DNA of 5,694 nt from positions 1 to 5,694 of the forward strand of contig JANWZF010000173.1 of NCBI GenBank assembly GCA_025054905.1, given 5' to 3'. A program made the translations under genes and the position numbers. The stretch comes from Tepidimonas sp. GTDB lineage: Bacteria; Pseudomonadota; Gammaproteobacteria; Burkholderiales; Burkholderiaceae_C. This document shows positions 5,082 through 5,694 of the stretch, piece after piece; position 1 is the first letter of the stretch; every line of letters begins with the position of its first letter. The notes under the pieces are model-generated. The model ran no database searches. It was not told the DNA's origin and worked only from the letters and a program-made list of their open reading frames with translations.

Positions 5082-5132
5082 GGTAGCGTGCCGGTATGTC
5101 GCCGCGCGGTTCTATCCTGCCGAGGTCGTCCG

Positions 5133-5694
5133 ATGAGCAGCAGCGCCTTCCAGAAAGAGATCGACGAACGCACCAACCTGACCAGCTCCAACAAGTTCGA
5201 GATGCTGCTGTTTCGGCTCGGCAAGGTGCCGGGCACGCAGCAGGCTGAGCTGTTTGGCATCAACGTGTTCAAGATCCGCGAGATCGTGGCGATGCCCCAG
5301 ATCACCGCGATGGCCGGCGCGCCTAAGCACGTGCTGGGCATGGTCAATCTGCGCGGTCAAGTGATTCCGGTGATCGACTTGCCGGCGGTGGTGGGTTGCG
5401 TGCCCGAAACCGGGCTGAACCTGATGCTGGTCACCGAGTATGCGCGCTCGACCCAGGCGTTTGCGGCCGAGTCGGTGGAGGACATCGTGCGGCTGGAGTG
5501 GAACCAGATCCTGGCTGCCGATCACACCGCGTCGGTGGCGCGCGGCATGGTCACCAGCATCGCCCGCATCGACGACGGTCAGGGTGACACCAAGCTGGTG
5601 CAGATCCTGGACGTCGAGTCGATCCTGCAGCGCGTGATGCCCAACGAGCAACTGGAGGTCAAGCAGGATCAGGTGGGGCCCAAGCTCAGGCTGC
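5133..5694 (+). CDS. cheV: Chemotaxis protein CheV (5' portion, cut by window edge)
   Basis: CheV couples chemoreceptors to the kinase CheA through a CheW-like domain and carries a C-terminal receiver domain that modulates coupling. The window contains 187 codons of an open frame running off the right edge. Residues 1-20 form the tail MSSSAFQKEIDERTNLTSSN, typical of CheV rather than CheW. The CheW domain covers about 22-172, with LFGINVFKIREIV at 40-52, the conserved VNLRGQVIPVIDL at 71-83, LMLVTEYARSTQAF at 97-110 and the end strand LVQILDVESIL at 155-165. The linker then begins. The receiver domain is expected beyond the edge but is not seen, so a long CheW-like protein remains possible. 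The ATG at 5133 has GAGG about 8 bases upstream. No other chemotaxis gene is in the window, so this looks like a stand-alone cheV. Confidence 0.9.
   Translation, partial: MSSSAFQKEIDERTNLTSSNKFEMLLFRLGKVPGTQQAELFGINVFKIREIVAMPQITAMAGAPKHVLGMVNLRGQVIPVIDLPAVVGCVPETGLNLMLVTEYARSTQAFAAESVEDIVRLEWNQILAADHTASVARGMVTSIARIDDGQGDTKLVQILDVESILQRVMPNEQLEVKQDQVGPKLRL

Noticed and set aside
5069..5100. TTGACC as the -35 of the cheV promoter
   Set aside because: No acceptable -10 hexamer lies 16-18 bases downstream (CGGTAT or GGTATG only).
5112..5651. A 179-codon minus-strand open frame opposite cheV
   Set aside because: The plus-strand frame encodes a clear CheW domain; the antisense product shows only shadow composition (His, Asp and Leu rich).
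1..5694. CRISPR array, tRNA, insertion sequence, prophage or attachment site
   Set aside because: No spaced repeats, no cloverleaf-like sequence, no transposase or integrase motifs and no long terminal inverted repeats were seen.

Overview
The window is GC-rich, tightly packed bacterial chromosome. By gene content and protein flavour (a phoH-ybeY pair, a RuvB of about 355 residues, a QseB-like regulator, a stand-alone CheV) it most resembles a betaproteobacterium of the order Burkholderiales, probably a Comamonadaceae-like lineage. That placement is inference from remembered family sequences, not a search. No tRNA, rRNA, CRISPR array, insertion sequence or phage gene was seen.

Layout. Positions 1-2617 are all on the minus strand and are read from right to left: phoH, ybeY, an 87-base gap, a small secreted lysine-rich protein, a QseB/PmrA-type response regulator, and the N-terminus of its sensor histidine kinase, which is cut by the left edge. 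A 101-base divergent region (2618-2718) separates phoH from ruvA-ruvB on the plus strand. ruvB converges on a minus-strand histidine phosphatase gene with only 7 bases between stop codons. A second divergent region (5046-5132) leads to cheV on the plus strand, cut by the right edge.

Function. phoH-ybeY is a conserved RNA-metabolism pair; YbeY is an endoribonuclease of rRNA maturation and ribosome quality control. ruvAB encodes the Holliday-junction branch-migration motor, here without an adjacent ruvC. cheV encodes a CheW-like coupling protein of chemotaxis. These are housekeeping genes.

The most interesting part is 1-1185. A 65-codon gene for an exported peptide with a strongly cationic Lys-rich tail comes just before a two-component system. 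Upstream of it lies a direct-repeat box (CTTCAG-N5-CTTAAG) that closely matches the binding-site type described for PmrA/QseB-family regulators. Box, secreted basic peptide, regulator and kinase together suggest an autoregulated envelope-sensing module in which the small protein is either an accessory to the sensor or an output of the pathway. An 8-bp stem hairpin replaces the expected ribosome binding site just upstream of the regulator, hinting at uneven expression of the small protein and the two-component system.
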